Below are positions 1 to 9,940 of a DNA stretch of 64,000 nt, piece after piece. How positions within the stretch are numbered: the stretch's first letter is position 1; the number at the start of each line of letters is the position of its first letter. This DNA comes from Bryobacterales bacterium (GTDB lineage: Bacteria; Acidobacteriota; Terriglobia; Bryobacterales; Bryobacteraceae), in assembly GCA_003135055.1 (NCBI GenBank), contig PLDF01000315.1:1124-65123 (forward strand), given 5' to 3'. The notes under the pieces are model-generated. The model worked only from the letters and a program-made list of their open reading frames with translations. It searched no databases and had not been told where the DNA came from. The position numbers and the translations under genes are program-made.

Positions 1-96
1 ACGCTCGATCTCTCCCACCGACTGTTGGGACGAGACCAGGAGGCTCAATATCGCGCGGCGGTTCGGCTCCGCAATGACTTCGAACACAGATCCCAC
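1..96 (-). CDS. ArsR-family HTH regulator, 5' fragment
   Basis: The minus-strand frame runs off the left edge. From GTG at 87 it reads 29 residues beginning VFEVIAEPNRRAILSLL and ending VGEIER, which is the typical start of an ArsR/SmtB-type winged helix regulator (helix with 'ADPTRRxIL', then the 'SVGEI' turn into the recognition region). A second in-frame GTG at 96 is possible. The upstream promoter would start transcription about there, so the message may be nearly leaderless. It is divergent from the molybdenum hydroxylase genes and could regulate them. Sensor residues lie outside the window, so no ligand can be named. Confidence 0.72.
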   Translation of the reverse strand, partial: MGSVFEVIAEPNRRAILSLLVSSQQSVGEIER

Positions 97-102
97 TCTC
101 TT

Positions 103-132
103 TGTATACTCTGCCGAGCATATACGTGTCAA
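103..132 (-). promoter_or_regulatory. sigma-70 promoter for the ArsR-type gene
   Basis: On the minus strand there is TTGACA (132-127), an 18-base spacer and TATACA (108-103). The -35 is a perfect consensus. The predicted start falls at the first candidate GTG of the regulator. Confidence 0.6.
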
Positions 133-205
133 GGGATATTTAGCCGGGGCGCGCTCCTCTTGCCAGGGCGCCGCTCGCCGGCCGGAACTGTCGATTCGCG
201 AAATT

Positions 206-235
206 TTGATCCTGCTTTCGGAATTGCGACATAAT
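206..235 (+). promoter_or_regulatory. possible promoter of the molybdenum hydroxylase operon
   Basis: TTGATC (206-211), an 18-base spacer and CATAAT (230-235) sit about 100 bases before the first gene. The match is moderate. It lies in the only gap between the divergent regulator and the operon, which supports a regulatory role. Confidence 0.35.
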
Positions 236-336
236 ATAAGTTGCCGGCAGCTGTCAATGGCATGGTTGCCTTGGCAATGAGCTCTGTGGCCGCCAGCCCC
301 GGAGTTCAACATCGCCTGCGGCAGAGAGAAGGGTGA

Positions 337-951
337 ATGGCTAAGAAGGACGAGTCGTCGGACGGCCTGAGGCTGAACCGGCGCAATTTTCTCAGAACCA
401 CAGGCGTTGTCGGTCTGGCCGAGACCATTGCCGCGCCGGTAGAATTGGCCGCTCAGAGCGCGCCTGCGGCCGTCGGACCCGGCGATGTGCCCGTGCGCCT
501 GAACGTAAATGGCCGGCAAATCGATCTCATGATCGAACCGCGGGTCACGCTTCTCGATGCCCTGCGCACACGCGCGAATCTCACTGGCAGCAAGCGGGGC
601 TGTGACCGGGGCGCCTGCGGCGCCTGCACGATGATCGTTGACGGACGGTCGGTCTACTCCTGTTCGACGCTGGCGATCGAGGTACAAGGCAAGCAGATTC
701 GCAGCGTCGATGGTCTTGCCGGCGGCGACCGGTTGCATCCGGTGCAGCAGGCTTTCTGCGACAAGGACGCACTAATGTGCGGGTTCTGCACGCCGGGCTT
801 CATCATGGCGAGCGTCGCTTTGCTCGAGAAGAATCCTAACCCTACGCCCGAACAGATCAAGAAAGGCCTCGACGGCAACATCTGCCGGTGCGGCACGTTC
901 TCTCGGATCTTCGAGGCCGTTTCGAGTGTGAAAGGGGTACAACGTGGCTAA
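337..951 (+). CDS. Tat-exported [2Fe-2S] subunit of a xanthine dehydrogenase-family enzyme
   Basis: This is the iron-sulfur subunit (204 residues) of a molybdenum hydroxylase, passing electrons between the FAD and Mo subunits. The N-terminus has a twin-arginine signal (NRRNFLRTTG, residues 14-23). The ferredoxin-like cluster ligands are C89, C94, C97 and C109. The second cluster ligands are C148, C151, C173 and C175. The whole complex is therefore probably folded in the cytoplasm and exported to the periplasm on this one signal, as in the E. coli PaoABC (YagTSR) aldehyde oxidoreductase. The start has AAGGG upstream. Its stop overlaps the next gene by 8 bases, showing tight coupling. The substrate is unknown; aldehydes or N-heterocycles are likely from the family. 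Confidence 0.93.
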   Translation: MAKKDESSDGLRLNRRNFLRTTGVVGLAETIAAPVELAAQSAPAAVGPGDVPVRLNVNGRQIDLMIEPRVTLLDALRTRANLTGSKRGCDRGACGACTMIVDGRSVYSCSTLAIEVQGKQIRSVDGLAGGDRLHPVQQAFCDKDALMCGFCTPGFIMASVALLEKNPNPTPEQIKKGLDGNICRCGTFSRIFEAVSSVKGVQRG

Positions 952-3088
952 CTCGGAATTCGACTGGCCGGCCAAGCCGTCCGTTCTTGGGACGCACATC
1001 AATCGCCTGGACGGGCCAGACAAAGTGACCGGCCGCGCGAAATACACTTTTGACATTAACCGCCCCGGTATGCTGTACGCTCGCATGGTCCGCTCGCCGC
1101 ATCCCCACGCGCGGGTTGTTTCGGTCGATTTGTCCGCGGCGACCCGGATGCCGGGCGTAAGGAGCGCCCTCCTCACGCGCGACTTTTCCGATTCGCAGAA
1201 CAATCGCGTGATGTTCCAGGGCGACGAGGTGGCGGCCGTGGCCGCCGACACAGAAGAACACGCGATCGATGCCGCGCGGTCGATCAGAGTCGAATACGAC
1301 GTCCTGCCGCACGTAACCGTCGTCGAGAAGGCACTGGACGGTACGGCTCCGGCGGTGTTCACGGGCGGAAACGTGCGCGATGGCCGGCCCGCGCAAGCGG
1401 GAGATCTGACGGCGGGCTTCGGAGCGGCGGCGAAAGTGGTTGAGGGAACCTATTCGACCCAGGTCATCACGCACAACTGCATGGAATCGCATGGCACGGT
1501 ATGCGAGTGGAATGGCGACAGGCTGATGGTATGGATCTCCACCCAGGGGATCAGCGCAGCGCGCGAGAACTTTGCGAGCGCGTTGGGAATTCCGCAGGCC
1601 AACGTGCGCGTCATCTGCCAATACATGGGCGGTGGTTTCGGCAGCAAGGCGATGAGCGTCGGCGCCGAGGGCCTGATGTGCGCCAAACTCGCCAAGGCGG
1701 CAAATGCTCCGGTAAAGCTGATGCTTGATCGCAAGGAAGAGCACCTGGCGACCGGCAATCGGCCGTCGGCGGCATCGCGGATTAAGGCGGGGGTCTCCGC
1801 CGACGGCATCATCACCGCGCTCGATGCCCAGTCGTGGGGTACGGGCGGAGCAGGCGCCACCGCCGACTTCCCGCTGCCTTACATTTATCAGATCGCGAAT
1901 CGCCGCCGATCCCACAAGAACGTTTTCACCAATACCGGTCAGCAACGGCCGATGCGGGCGCCAGGCCATCCGCAGGGTTCGTTCAACACCGAGATCATCA
2001 TGGATGAGATGGCGGACCAGGTGAACATGGATCCGGTCGCATTTCGGATCAAGAACCTGCCTCCGGAGGCGCCGAACGCGATGTGGCGCAGCTATCTGCA
2101 GGAGGGCGCTGCGGAATTCGGCTGGAACAAACGGCATGCGACCGGAGACAAGACTCCGGGCCCCATCAAGACCGGCATGGGTGTCTCGATTAACACGTGG
2201 GGCGGCGGCGGTCGCGGACCCTCGGCGGCCCATTGCGAAATCGCGTCGGATGGCGGCGTCGTCATGCGCCTCGGCACGCAGGATCTTGGCACTGGCACGC
2301 GTACGCTGGTGGCCGTTATCACGGCCGATGCGCTGGGACTCAGTCCGTCGCAGGTCAGGCCGGAGATTGGCGACACGCTTTATGGCGTGAGCGCCTTATC
2401 GGGTGGCAGCACGACGGCGGCGAGCATCAGTCCGGGGATCCGCGTTGCGGCGATCAAGGCGCTCGATGCGTTGAAGGAGAAGGTCGCGCCGGCTCTTGGC
2501 GTCGATGCCGCATCGCTTGTCGCCGCCGGCGGCCGCATTCAGGTCGAGAACGATCCCTCAAAAGGAATGACATGGGCCGACGCCTGTAAGCAGATTGGCC
2601 CCCAGCCGATCGCGGCGGACGGTGAATGGAGAGCCGGCATGTCGTCTACAACGACCAGCGGCGTGCAGTTCGCCGAGGTCACCGTTGACATCGAGACTGG
2701 CATTGTCAAGGTGACGCGGGTCCTGGTGCTTCAGGACTGCGGTCTGGTGGTGAGCCGGCTTACAGCGGAAAGCCAGTGTTACGGCGGTGTCGTCGGGTCG
2801 CTGAATTTCGCGCTGTTCGAGGATCGAATCCTGGATCGCAATACCGGGCAGATGGTCAACCCCAACATGGAGTGGTACCTGCTGGCCGGTATGTCGGACA
2901 TCCCGCGGATTGACGTGCGCATCAAGGATCAGCCGGAGCGCGGCGTTATCGGGCTCGGAGAGCCGCCGACGGTATCCACCGCGGCGGCGATTGCGCTTGC
3001 AGTCCGGAATGCGACCGGTGTGACCATGCGGAGCCTGCCGCTGACACCCGCAAGGATTCTGGGCGCGATGCGGCAAGGGAAAGCGTGA
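944..3088 (+). CDS. molybdopterin-binding large subunit, xanthine dehydrogenase family
   Basis: This is the catalytic molybdenum subunit (714 residues), which would hydroxylate or oxidise its substrate at a Mo-cytosine dinucleotide-type cofactor. Family motifs are visible: the glycine-rich MGGGFGSK cofactor loop near residue 228, a conserved RAPGHPQG segment near residue 342, and the catalytic glutamate in GLGEPP (E673). The length is close to YagR/PaoC. It overlaps the iron-sulfur gene by 8 bases and is followed by the FAD subunit 25 bases on. It has no signal of its own, consistent with hitch-hiking export by the Tat-tagged partner. Confidence 0.93.
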   Translation: MANSEFDWPAKPSVLGTHINRLDGPDKVTGRAKYTFDINRPGMLYARMVRSPHPHARVVSVDLSAATRMPGVRSALLTRDFSDSQNNRVMFQGDEVAAVAADTEEHAIDAARSIRVEYDVLPHVTVVEKALDGTAPAVFTGGNVRDGRPAQAGDLTAGFGAAAKVVEGTYSTQVITHNCMESHGTVCEWNGDRLMVWISTQGISAARENFASALGIPQANVRVICQYMGGGFGSKAMSVGAEGLMCAKLAKAANAPVKLMLDRKEEHLATGNRPSAASRIKAGVSADGIITALDAQSWGTGGAGATADFPLPYIYQIANRRRSHKNVFTNTGQQRPMRAPGHPQGSFNTEIIMDEMADQVNMDPVAFRIKNLPPEAPNAMWRSYLQEGAAEFGWNKRHATGDKTPGPIKTGMGVSINTWGGGGRGPSAAHCEIASDGGVVMRLGTQDLGTGTRTLVAVITADALGLSPSQVRPEIGDTLYGVSALSGGSTTAASISPGIRVAAIKALDALKEKVAPALGVDAASLVAAGGRIQVENDPSKGMTWADACKQIGPQPIAADGEWRAGMSSTTTSGVQFAEVTVDIETGIVKVTRVLVLQDCGLVVSRLTAESQCYGGVVGSLNFALFEDRILDRNTGQMVNPNMEWYLLAGMSDIPRIDVRIKDQPERGVIGLGEPPTVSTAAAIALAVRNATGVTMRSLPLTPARILGAMRQGKA

Positions 3089-3113
3089 GTCCGGTGAGGA
3101 ATCGGGAGGTTAT

Positions 3114-4097
3114 GTGAAAGCTTTTGCTTACGTCAATCCAACGAATGAGAAGGACGCGGTGGCCGCGCTCTCGCCGCAGCTCGAGCGATCGATGCCACTC
3201 GGTGGCGGCCAGGATCTTCTGGCGCGGATGAAAGATTACGTCACGCAGCCTGACCGGATCGTTAATGTCAAGTCCGCGCTGGAATCGACAGTGACGCCTT
3301 CGGGTGGCGGGCTGCGGATCGGCGCGGCGATGAAGATGGTCGATCTTGCGGAGCACGCGGAAGTACTGCGAATGTATCCGGCGATCGGCGCTGCGGCTAT
3401 CGAAGTCGGCACGCCGCAGATCCGGAATCAGGCTACGGTCGGCGGCAACCTCAATCAGCGGCCTCGTTGCTGGTATTTTCGCAACGAGGAGTTCGTCTGT
3501 TTCAAGAAGGGTGGGAATACGTGCTTCTCGCCTGCCGGCGAGAACCAGTTTCACGCGATCTTGGGCGGCGGACCGAGCTTCATCGTGCACCCGTCGAGTC
3601 TTGCGGTTCCGATGGTAGCTTATGGCGCGACGTTCCGTCTCTTAGGTCCCAAGGGCGAGCGGCTGGTGGCCGCGGCCGACTACTTCACGTTACCGAGGCA
3701 GAACCTGCGAATGGAGAACGTGCTTGCGCCTGACGAACTGTTGACCCACGTGATCCTGCCTGCGCCGGGCAATATGAAGAGCGGGCACTATGAGGTCCGC
3801 TACAAGGCATCGCACGACTGGCCGATCGCCTTCGCCACCGCGCTGATTTCGTTCAGGGGCGCCACCGTGCAATCGGCCAAAGTGGTGATGGGCGCGGTTG
3901 CCCCCATCCCGTGGCGGTCGCCCGAGGCCGAGCAAGCCCTCGTGGGAAAGACGATCACGGAAGAGACTGCGACCGCCGCGGCGGCCGCCGCGCTGAAGGA
4001 TGCACGCCCGATGAGCCAGAACGCTTACAAAGTCGACGTAGCGAAGACCGCCGTCAAACGCGCTATTCTGCGCGCTGCCGGCATCCGGATCGCCTGA
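3114..4097 (+). CDS. FAD-binding subunit with [4Fe-4S] insert, xanthine dehydrogenase family
   Basis: This is the flavin subunit (327 residues). The FAD-binding loop (PLGGGQDLL, about residues 24-32) and the second loop TVGGNLNQRPRC (about 109-120) are visible. After it comes the Cys-rich stretch with RCWYFR, FVCFKKGG and TCFSPAGENQFHAI, which matches the [4Fe-4S]-carrying insert of the YagS/PaoB branch rather than plain xanthine dehydrogenase. The start is GTG with GGAGG 4-5 bases upstream; the ATG one codon frame away does not stay open. Gene order is Fe-S, Mo, FAD, so the Mo and FAD genes are swapped relative to yagTSR. Confidence 0.9.
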   Translation: MKAFAYVNPTNEKDAVAALSPQLERSMPLGGGQDLLARMKDYVTQPDRIVNVKSALESTVTPSGGGLRIGAAMKMVDLAEHAEVLRMYPAIGAAAIEVGTPQIRNQATVGGNLNQRPRCWYFRNEEFVCFKKGGNTCFSPAGENQFHAILGGGPSFIVHPSSLAVPMVAYGATFRLLGPKGERLVAAADYFTLPRQNLRMENVLAPDELLTHVILPAPGNMKSGHYEVRYKASHDWPIAFATALISFRGATVQSAKVVMGAVAPIPWRSPEAEQALVGKTITEETATAAAAAALKDARPMSQNAYKVDVAKTAVKRAILRAAGIRIA

Positions 4098-4119
4098 TCT
4101 TCGCAAAAGAGGAGCCGCA

Positions 4120-4347
4120 ATGCTATCACTGATTTCACCCAAGATAACCGTGGGCGTCCACTGCGCCAAGCTCCGGACGAAAGGCATGTACATGAATGCC
4201 GTAGTGGACCCCGACGAGTTAAAGTTTTACGACCCATACGACAACACCGTGTACTGGTGCGTGTCGACCCAGACCGGGTTCGGACCCGACGGCGAGCCCG
4301 TTCGGGCGGATCTGTGCAACGGCGAGCGCGGCTGTTGCAAGTTCTGA
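4120..4347 (+). CDS. small Cys-containing protein downstream of the Mo hydroxylase
   Basis: I do not recognise this 75-residue protein. It starts 22 bases after the FAD subunit, with a good ribosome site (GAGGAG) 6 bases before ATG, so it probably belongs to the operon. It has four cysteines: one near residue 15 (VHCAKL), one near 47 (YWCVS), one near 66 (LCNG) and a terminal pair in GCCKF. Asp/Tyr-rich text between them (DPDELKFYDPYDNTVYW) suggests a compact folded domain. There is no signal peptide or membrane segment. Metal binding or a role in enzyme assembly is possible but is only inference from position. Confidence 0.6.
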   Translation: MLSLISPKITVGVHCAKLRTKGMYMNAVVDPDELKFYDPYDNTVYWCVSTQTGFGPDGEPVRADLCNGERGCCKF

Positions 4348-4700
4348 GACTTGTTGTCGATGACAATGGCGACAACGATATCGGTGTGTTCCGGACCACC
4401 GACGCTGGTGGGACGTAAGTCATCCAATACCGTCACCATGGCAGTCGAATGAGTGGCGCGGGCCACGCCGTGCGATGCTGCGGATTGCAGTCGAATGAGG
4501 CGAGGCTGCATTCTTCCGCTCGGCACGATGCGAGGCAGTTGAGCGATGGTTTGAGTAGATTCCCAAACTCAGTCACAACCCCATTTCCCCAATCCCGCCA
4601 ACAACTTAACCCATTCCCGCTTGCAGGCACAAGCTACAATCGATTCAGGACCGGTATCGAGCGGCTCCGAAATTGGCTCCGTTTGTTCTTACATCTATCC
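4348..4700. other. intergenic region without clear gene
   Basis: No frame here has a convincing start and codon pattern. The stretch 4430-4500 contains two copies of GCAGTCGAATGAG about 45 bases apart. Nothing else was identified. Confidence 0.5.
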
Positions 4701-5060
4701 ATGACCTCCGGCATCATAGTCTTCGCCCACGGTTCCCGCATCGAGCCAGCCAACCAAGCCGTGCGCGCCGTCGCCGCCGACCTTGCCCGCGCCGGCAATT
4801 TCGCGCACGTCGAGGCTGCCTTTCTCGAACTCGGCCAACCCGCGCTCGATGGCGCCGTCACCGCACTCTTATCGAAAGGCGTCACCCGCATCCTGGTCAT
4901 CCCCTACTTCCTCACCCTCGGGATGCATCTGGAGCGCGACCTTCCGCGCCTCATCGATGCCATCGCGCAAGCCCATCCCGGCCTCGCCATCTCCGTCACC
5001 CCGCCACTCGACGGCCACCCCGCTCTGCTCCAAGCCCTGCTCGACCGAGCCAACCAGTAG
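4701..5060 (+). CDS. CbiX-like sirohydrochlorin chelatase (single domain)
   Basis: The protein (119 residues from ATG 4701) matches the small single-domain CbiX(S)/SirB class II chelatases, which insert Co or Fe into sirohydrochlorin in cobalamin or siroheme synthesis. The N-terminal IIVFAHGSR holds the catalytic histidine H10. The second metal-contacting histidine fits H76 in LTLGMHLERD, after the conserved PYFLTLG strand. The frame is open for a further 84 codons upstream, but family alignment of MTSGIIVFAHGSR makes 4701 the likely start. No other tetrapyrrole gene is next to it, so metal and pathway are not settled. Confidence 0.82.
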   Translation: MTSGIIVFAHGSRIEPANQAVRAVAADLARAGNFAHVEAAFLELGQPALDGAVTALLSKGVTRILVIPYFLTLGMHLERDLPRLIDAIAQAHPGLAISVTPPLDGHPALLQALLDRANQ

Positions 5061-5081
5061 GACAGGCATCCCTGCCTGTCC
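5060..5081. repeat. hairpin repeat GGACAGGCA/TGCCTGTCC
   Basis: A perfect 9-base stem with a TCCC loop begins on the last base of the CbiX stop codon. No T-run follows, so it is not a standard terminator. A close relative of the same hairpin lies inside the CPBP gene at 48985-49006. Confidence 0.7.
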
Positions 5082-5169
5082 CCCGTAAGCTCTTCTCCAG
5101 GCCCGTTCGACCGACAGGCAGTCCCCGCCCGCCCTGCTCCAAGCGCTTGGCTCGACGGCAGGCTAACTC

Positions 5170-5190
5170 ATTGAGTCTGTTGGACTCAAG
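5170..5190. promoter_or_regulatory. HAIR operator (HspR binding site)
   Basis: The sequence reads ATTGAGT, 7 bases, ACTCAAG. The HAIR consensus is CTTGAGT-N7-ACTCAAG, so only the first base differs. It ends 6 bases before the -35 box of dnaK. The third gene of the operon is an HspR homologue, so this site very probably mediates autorepression. Confidence 0.88.
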
Positions 5191-5196
5191 AAAAAC

Positions 5197-5225
5197 TTGA
5201 CAATCTAGCACTCATATCTGATAAT
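5197..5225 (+). promoter_or_regulatory. sigma-70 promoter of dnaK-dnaJ-hspR
   Basis: TTGACA (5197-5202), a 17-base spacer and GATAAT (5220-5225) form a near-consensus vegetative promoter. It sits directly behind the HAIR operator. The spacer contains CTAGCACTC, a match to one half of the CIRCE element, but the other half is missing. Confidence 0.8.
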
Positions 5226-5256
5226 GAAGCTGTACTAAGGGAGGAACAGATTCAGC

Positions 5257-7176
<1,920 letters not shown>

Positions 7177-7184
7177 ACTCTAGT

Positions 7185-7210
7185 GGGGCGGGCCCATGGC
7201 TGCCCGCCCC
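7185..7210. repeat. GC-rich hairpin between dnaK and dnaJ
   Basis: GGGGCGGGC (7185-7193) pairs with GCCCGCCCC (7202-7210) around an 8-base loop. With no T-run after it, it is more likely a transcript-stabilising or attenuating stem than a full terminator. It could lower dnaJ and hspR output relative to dnaK. Confidence 0.6.
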
Positions 7211-7220
7211 CGTATTCAAA

Positions 7221-8408
7221 ATGTCTCCTCCCAAACACGAATATTACGAAACCCTGGGCGTTCCCCGGACCGCCGCTACGGACGAAATCCGCAAAGCCTA
7301 CCGGAAGCTCGCCCGCAAGTATCATCCCGACCTGAACCCCGGCGATAAATCGTCCGAAGATCGCTTCAAGAACGTCCAGGAAGCCTACGACGTGCTCAGC
7401 GATCCCAAGAAGCGCCCCATGTACGACCAGTATGGCTTTTACTCGGAGAATGGCTTCACCGGCGCGGGCCCCGGCCAGGGCGGCGGTCCGCAGCGCCATG
7501 GCTCGCAGCCCAATATGGATTTCAGCGGCTTCGACTTCTCCGATCCCTTTCCCGGAGCCGGGACGGGCCCCGGCGGACGCCGCACGGCTGAATCCGCCGG
7601 TTTCCGCGACATCTTCTCGCAGTTCTTCGGCAACAAGGGCGGCGCCCCGCAGCCTCAGCCTGAAAAGGGTTCCGACCTCGAATATGTAATGACCATCGAC
7701 TTCTGGCAGGCCATCAAAGGCACCCAGGCGCGCGTCAACATCGCGCGCTATGAGGTGTGCGAAACCTGCCACGGCTCCGGCGCTTCCGGCGCGGGCGAAG
7801 TCACCTGTCCGCAATGCAAGGGTACCGGTCAAGTGACCCAGATGGCTGGCGCCATGCGGTTCAATCTGACCTGTCCGCGGTGCGGCGGCTCCGGAAAGCT
7901 GAACAACGCGTGCCCCACGTGCGGCGGCGATGGCCGCGTGTCGCACACGGAGGCGGTGGAAGTCCGCATCCCCCCCGGCGCGCGCAACGGGTCGCGCCTG
8001 CGCGTACCGGGCAAAGGCAATGCCGGCCTCATGGGCGGGCCCGCGGGCGATCTCTACATCACCACTAAAGTGGAAGAGCATCCCTTCTTCCACCGCGAAG
8101 GCGACGACATCGAAATCCAGGCGCCCATCGCAGTCTGGGAGGCGGCGTTGGGCGCGAAGATCGAAGTGCCCACCATCGACGGCCGCAGCCTGCTCAAGAT
8201 TCCGCAAGGCGCCAAGAACGGCCAGAAGTTCCGGCTGCGCGAAAAGGGCGTCCCCAATTCGCGGACCGGCCAGCGCGGCGATCAGATTGTGGAAGTCGCC
8301 ATCCAGGCGACCGAGCCTCGCGACGAGCGCACCAAGGAATTACTGCGGGAGATGGCCAAGCTGCATCCCGAAGATCCGCGCGCCGAGATGTGGTCGAAGG
8401 TCGGATGA
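7221..8408 (+). CDS. dnaJ: co-chaperone DnaJ (Hsp40)
   Basis: This DnaJ (395 residues) stimulates DnaK ATPase. The J domain spans about residues 5-70 with the diagnostic HPD (KYHPDLNPG). A Gly/Phe/Pro-rich linker follows (about 75-140). The zinc-binding domain is complete, with four CxxCxGxG-type repeats ([32 protein letters not shown]). Two C-terminal beta domains end the protein. It starts 44 bases after dnaK and is followed 19 bases later by hspR. Confidence 0.96.
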   Translation: MSPPKHEYYETLGVPRTAATDEIRKAYRKLARKYHPDLNPGDKSSEDRFKNVQEAYDVLSDPKKRPMYDQYGFYSENGFTGAGPGQGGGPQRHGSQPNMDFSGFDFSDPFPGAGTGPGGRRTAESAGFRDIFSQFFGNKGGAPQPQPEKGSDLEYVMTIDFWQAIKGTQARVNIARYEVCETCHGSGASGAGEVTCPQCKGTGQVTQMAGAMRFNLTCPRCGGSGKLNNACPTCGGDGRVSHTEAVEVRIPPGARNGSRLRVPGKGNAGLMGGPAGDLYITTKVEEHPFFHREGDDIEIQAPIAVWEAALGAKIEVPTIDGRSLLKIPQGAKNGQKFRLREKGVPNSRTGQRGDQIVEVAIQATEPRDERTKELLREMAKLHPEDPRAEMWSKVG

Positions 8409-8427
8409 CCTGGGTCGAAGGTCTGAT

Positions 8428-8826
8428 ATGGCAAAGTCGAAATCGAAAGCCGCCTACATGATCTCGGCCGTCGCCGAGCAGTACGAGATCCACCCGCAGA
8501 CCCTGCGCCTCTACGAGCGCGAAGGCTTGCTGAAGCCGTCGCGCAGCGAAGGCAACACGCGGCTATTCACGGATGGCGACCTCGAGCGGCTCGAAGTCAT
8601 CCTGCACCTCACGCGCGATCTGGGAGTGAACCTCGCGGGCGTGGAGATCATCCTCAACATGCGCGAGAAGATGGACCAGATGCAGTCGCAGATCCAGGAA
8701 TTCGTGGCCTCGCTCAATCGCGAGCTGCTGTCGCGCACCGTCCGTCCCGCCGAATCTTCCGCCGGCAACAGCCTGATTCCGGTAATCAGCGCGCGTGTTC
8801 CCGCCGCAGCGGCGAAGCGCCGCTAG
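8428..8826 (+). CDS. hspR: HspR-like MerR-family heat-shock repressor
   Basis: The protein (132 residues) has a MerR-type winged helix at about residues 10-75: MISAVAEQYEIHPQTLRLYEREGLL, then the RLFTDGDLERLEVI segment. This pattern, YEIHPQTLRLYEREGL in particular, is typical of HspR. HspR represses dnaK operons by binding HAIR sites, with DnaK as co-repressor in actinobacteria. The HAIR site upstream of dnaK and the operon position make a feedback loop very likely. The ATG at 8428 is chosen by alignment of the helix; the frame is open further upstream inside dnaJ. Confidence 0.9.
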   Translation: MAKSKSKAAYMISAVAEQYEIHPQTLRLYEREGLLKPSRSEGNTRLFTDGDLERLEVILHLTRDLGVNLAGVEIILNMREKMDQMQSQIQEFVASLNRELLSRTVRPAESSAGNSLIPVISARVPAAAAKRR

Positions 8827-8834
8827 CCCTTTTT

Positions 8835-8952
8835 GTGGGGCAGCCAATCCTGGCTGCAGCCGGCTTTCAGCCGGCTCTCTTCACCTGCGCACCCGTCGGT
8901 TTCCGCCGCCAGAGACGCTCCCGCCAGACAGTCCCCGCTCGTGTCAACGCGC
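8835..8952 (+). repeat. dispersed 120-bp palindromic repeat, copy 1
   Basis: It begins GTGGGGCAGCCAATCCTGGC and contains the stems CAGCC..GGCTG and AGCCGGCTTTCAGCCGGCT, ending near GCTCGTGTCAACGCGC. The complete element reappears inverted at 55736-55855. First-half copies lie at 9941-9992 and 56930-56974. Confidence 0.85.
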
Positions 8953-9032
8953 TTCGGCTCCCGCGCCACCTCGAATGGCAAGGTGAAGGCTATTTGGTGG
9001 CACGTCCTAAACTAAGCTAGTCGCGCCACACC

Positions 9033-9135
9033 CCTCCCTTGCGGTCGGGGCTCCGATCAGAGCCGCGCGCATCAGCAAGCGCTCCGCCTAGAACCCATCG
9101 GAGCCCCGACCGCCAGCAAGCGGTCTGCCTGGAAC
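9033..9135. repeat. long inverted repeat with flanking direct repeats
   Basis: GCGGTCGGGGCTCCGAT (9041-9057) has its perfect reverse complement at 9097-9113, giving a 17-bp stem over a 39-base loop. A 22-base direct repeat beginning CAGCAAGCG occurs at 9073-9094 and 9114-9135 with three mismatches. The left part resembles 56004-56051, which lies inside a coding sequence. Confidence 0.8.
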
Positions 9136-9153
9136 GGCGGTAAAACTATATCT

Positions 9154-9825
9154 ATGCCCTTCACAGGCCGTGGCGCCACGGCGGCCTACGTCGCTCCCTT
9201 TGCCGCCTTCATCCTGGTGATGGCGGCGGAGCATGCTCTGCTCCCGCACTCCCAAATCCTCTACCCCATCCGCTTTGCGATTGTATTGGCGGTGATTCTT
9301 CTGGTTTCGCGCCCCTATCTGCAACTGCGTCCCAAAAATCCGCTCGCCAGTATCGCCGTTGGGGCGGCGGTCTTTCTGATTTGGATCGCGCCGGACCGAT
9401 TATTCGGCTATCGCCATTTCTGGCTCTTCGACAACGCCATCACCGGCTCGGCCTCGACGTCCATTCCCACGGACATGCAAGCCAGCCTCTGGTTCCTGGC
9501 GCTGCGCACGCTCGGCTCGGTGGCGCTGGTGCCGATTATCGAGGAGCTATTCTGGCGCGGCTGGCTGATGCGGTGGCTGATCGACCCCGATTTCGAAAAG
9601 GTTCCGCTGGGAACGTATGCGCCCGCCGCGTTTTGGATTGTCGCCGTTCTCTTCGCCTCCGAGCATGGACCATACTGGGAAGTCGGTCTCATCGCGGGCG
9701 CAGTTTACAACTGGTGGCTGATTCGAACCAAAAGCCTGGCCGATTGCATGCTGGCGCACGCCGTCACCAACGGAATTCTAGCCGTATACGTGATGGCGAG
9801 CGGCCAGTGGCAATACTGGCTATAA
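9154..9825 (+). CDS. CPBP-family intramembrane metalloprotease (CAAX prenyl protease-related)
   Basis: An integral membrane protein of 223 residues with about six to seven hydrophobic segments. The CPBP/Abi motifs are present: EELFWRG with E130 and E131, SEHG with H171, and HAVTN with H202 and N206, which together form the putative zinc site. The overall pattern resembles the CAAX-protease-related proteins found beside exosortases, but no exosortase is seen here. It stands alone between repeat-rich spacers. Substrate unknown. Confidence 0.85.
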   Translation: MPFTGRGATAAYVAPFAAFILVMAAEHALLPHSQILYPIRFAIVLAVILLVSRPYLQLRPKNPLASIAVGAAVFLIWIAPDRLFGYRHFWLFDNAITGSASTSIPTDMQASLWFLALRTLGSVALVPIIEELFWRGWLMRWLIDPDFEKVPLGTYAPAAFWIVAVLFASEHGPYWEVGLIAGAVYNWWLIRTKSLADCMLAHAVTNGILAVYVMASGQWQYWL

Positions 9826-9915
9826 CCGGGCCGTACGCGCGCGCGTCTCACATAATGGCAGGGATTCAGAAGTTACCTTCTCCTTGTCCTTGAAGGCTCC
9901 GGAGAGCGGTCGTCG

Positions 9916-9937
9916 GGCCCCGCCATCCGGGGCCTTT
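9916..9937 (+). terminator. probable terminator
   Basis: GGCCCCG, a 5-base loop and CGGGGCC, then TTTACTT. The stem is strong but the T-run is short. It lies between the CPBP gene and the ABC-F gene. Confidence 0.45.
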
Positions 9938-9940
9938 ACT

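Noticed and set aside
857-2233. 458-codon antisense frame over the Mo subunit gene
   Set aside because: The opposite strand encodes a complete, motif-bearing enzyme. The antisense text has no features.
4360-4420. Short reading LVVDDNGDNDIGVFRTTDAG, which looks like a calcium-binding or FG-GAP repeat
   Set aside because: It is under 30 codons with no start or ribosome site in frame, so probably chance.
5205-5230. Full CIRCE element at dnaK
   Set aside because: Only the left arm is present; the expected GAGTGCTAA arm is replaced by unrelated bases.
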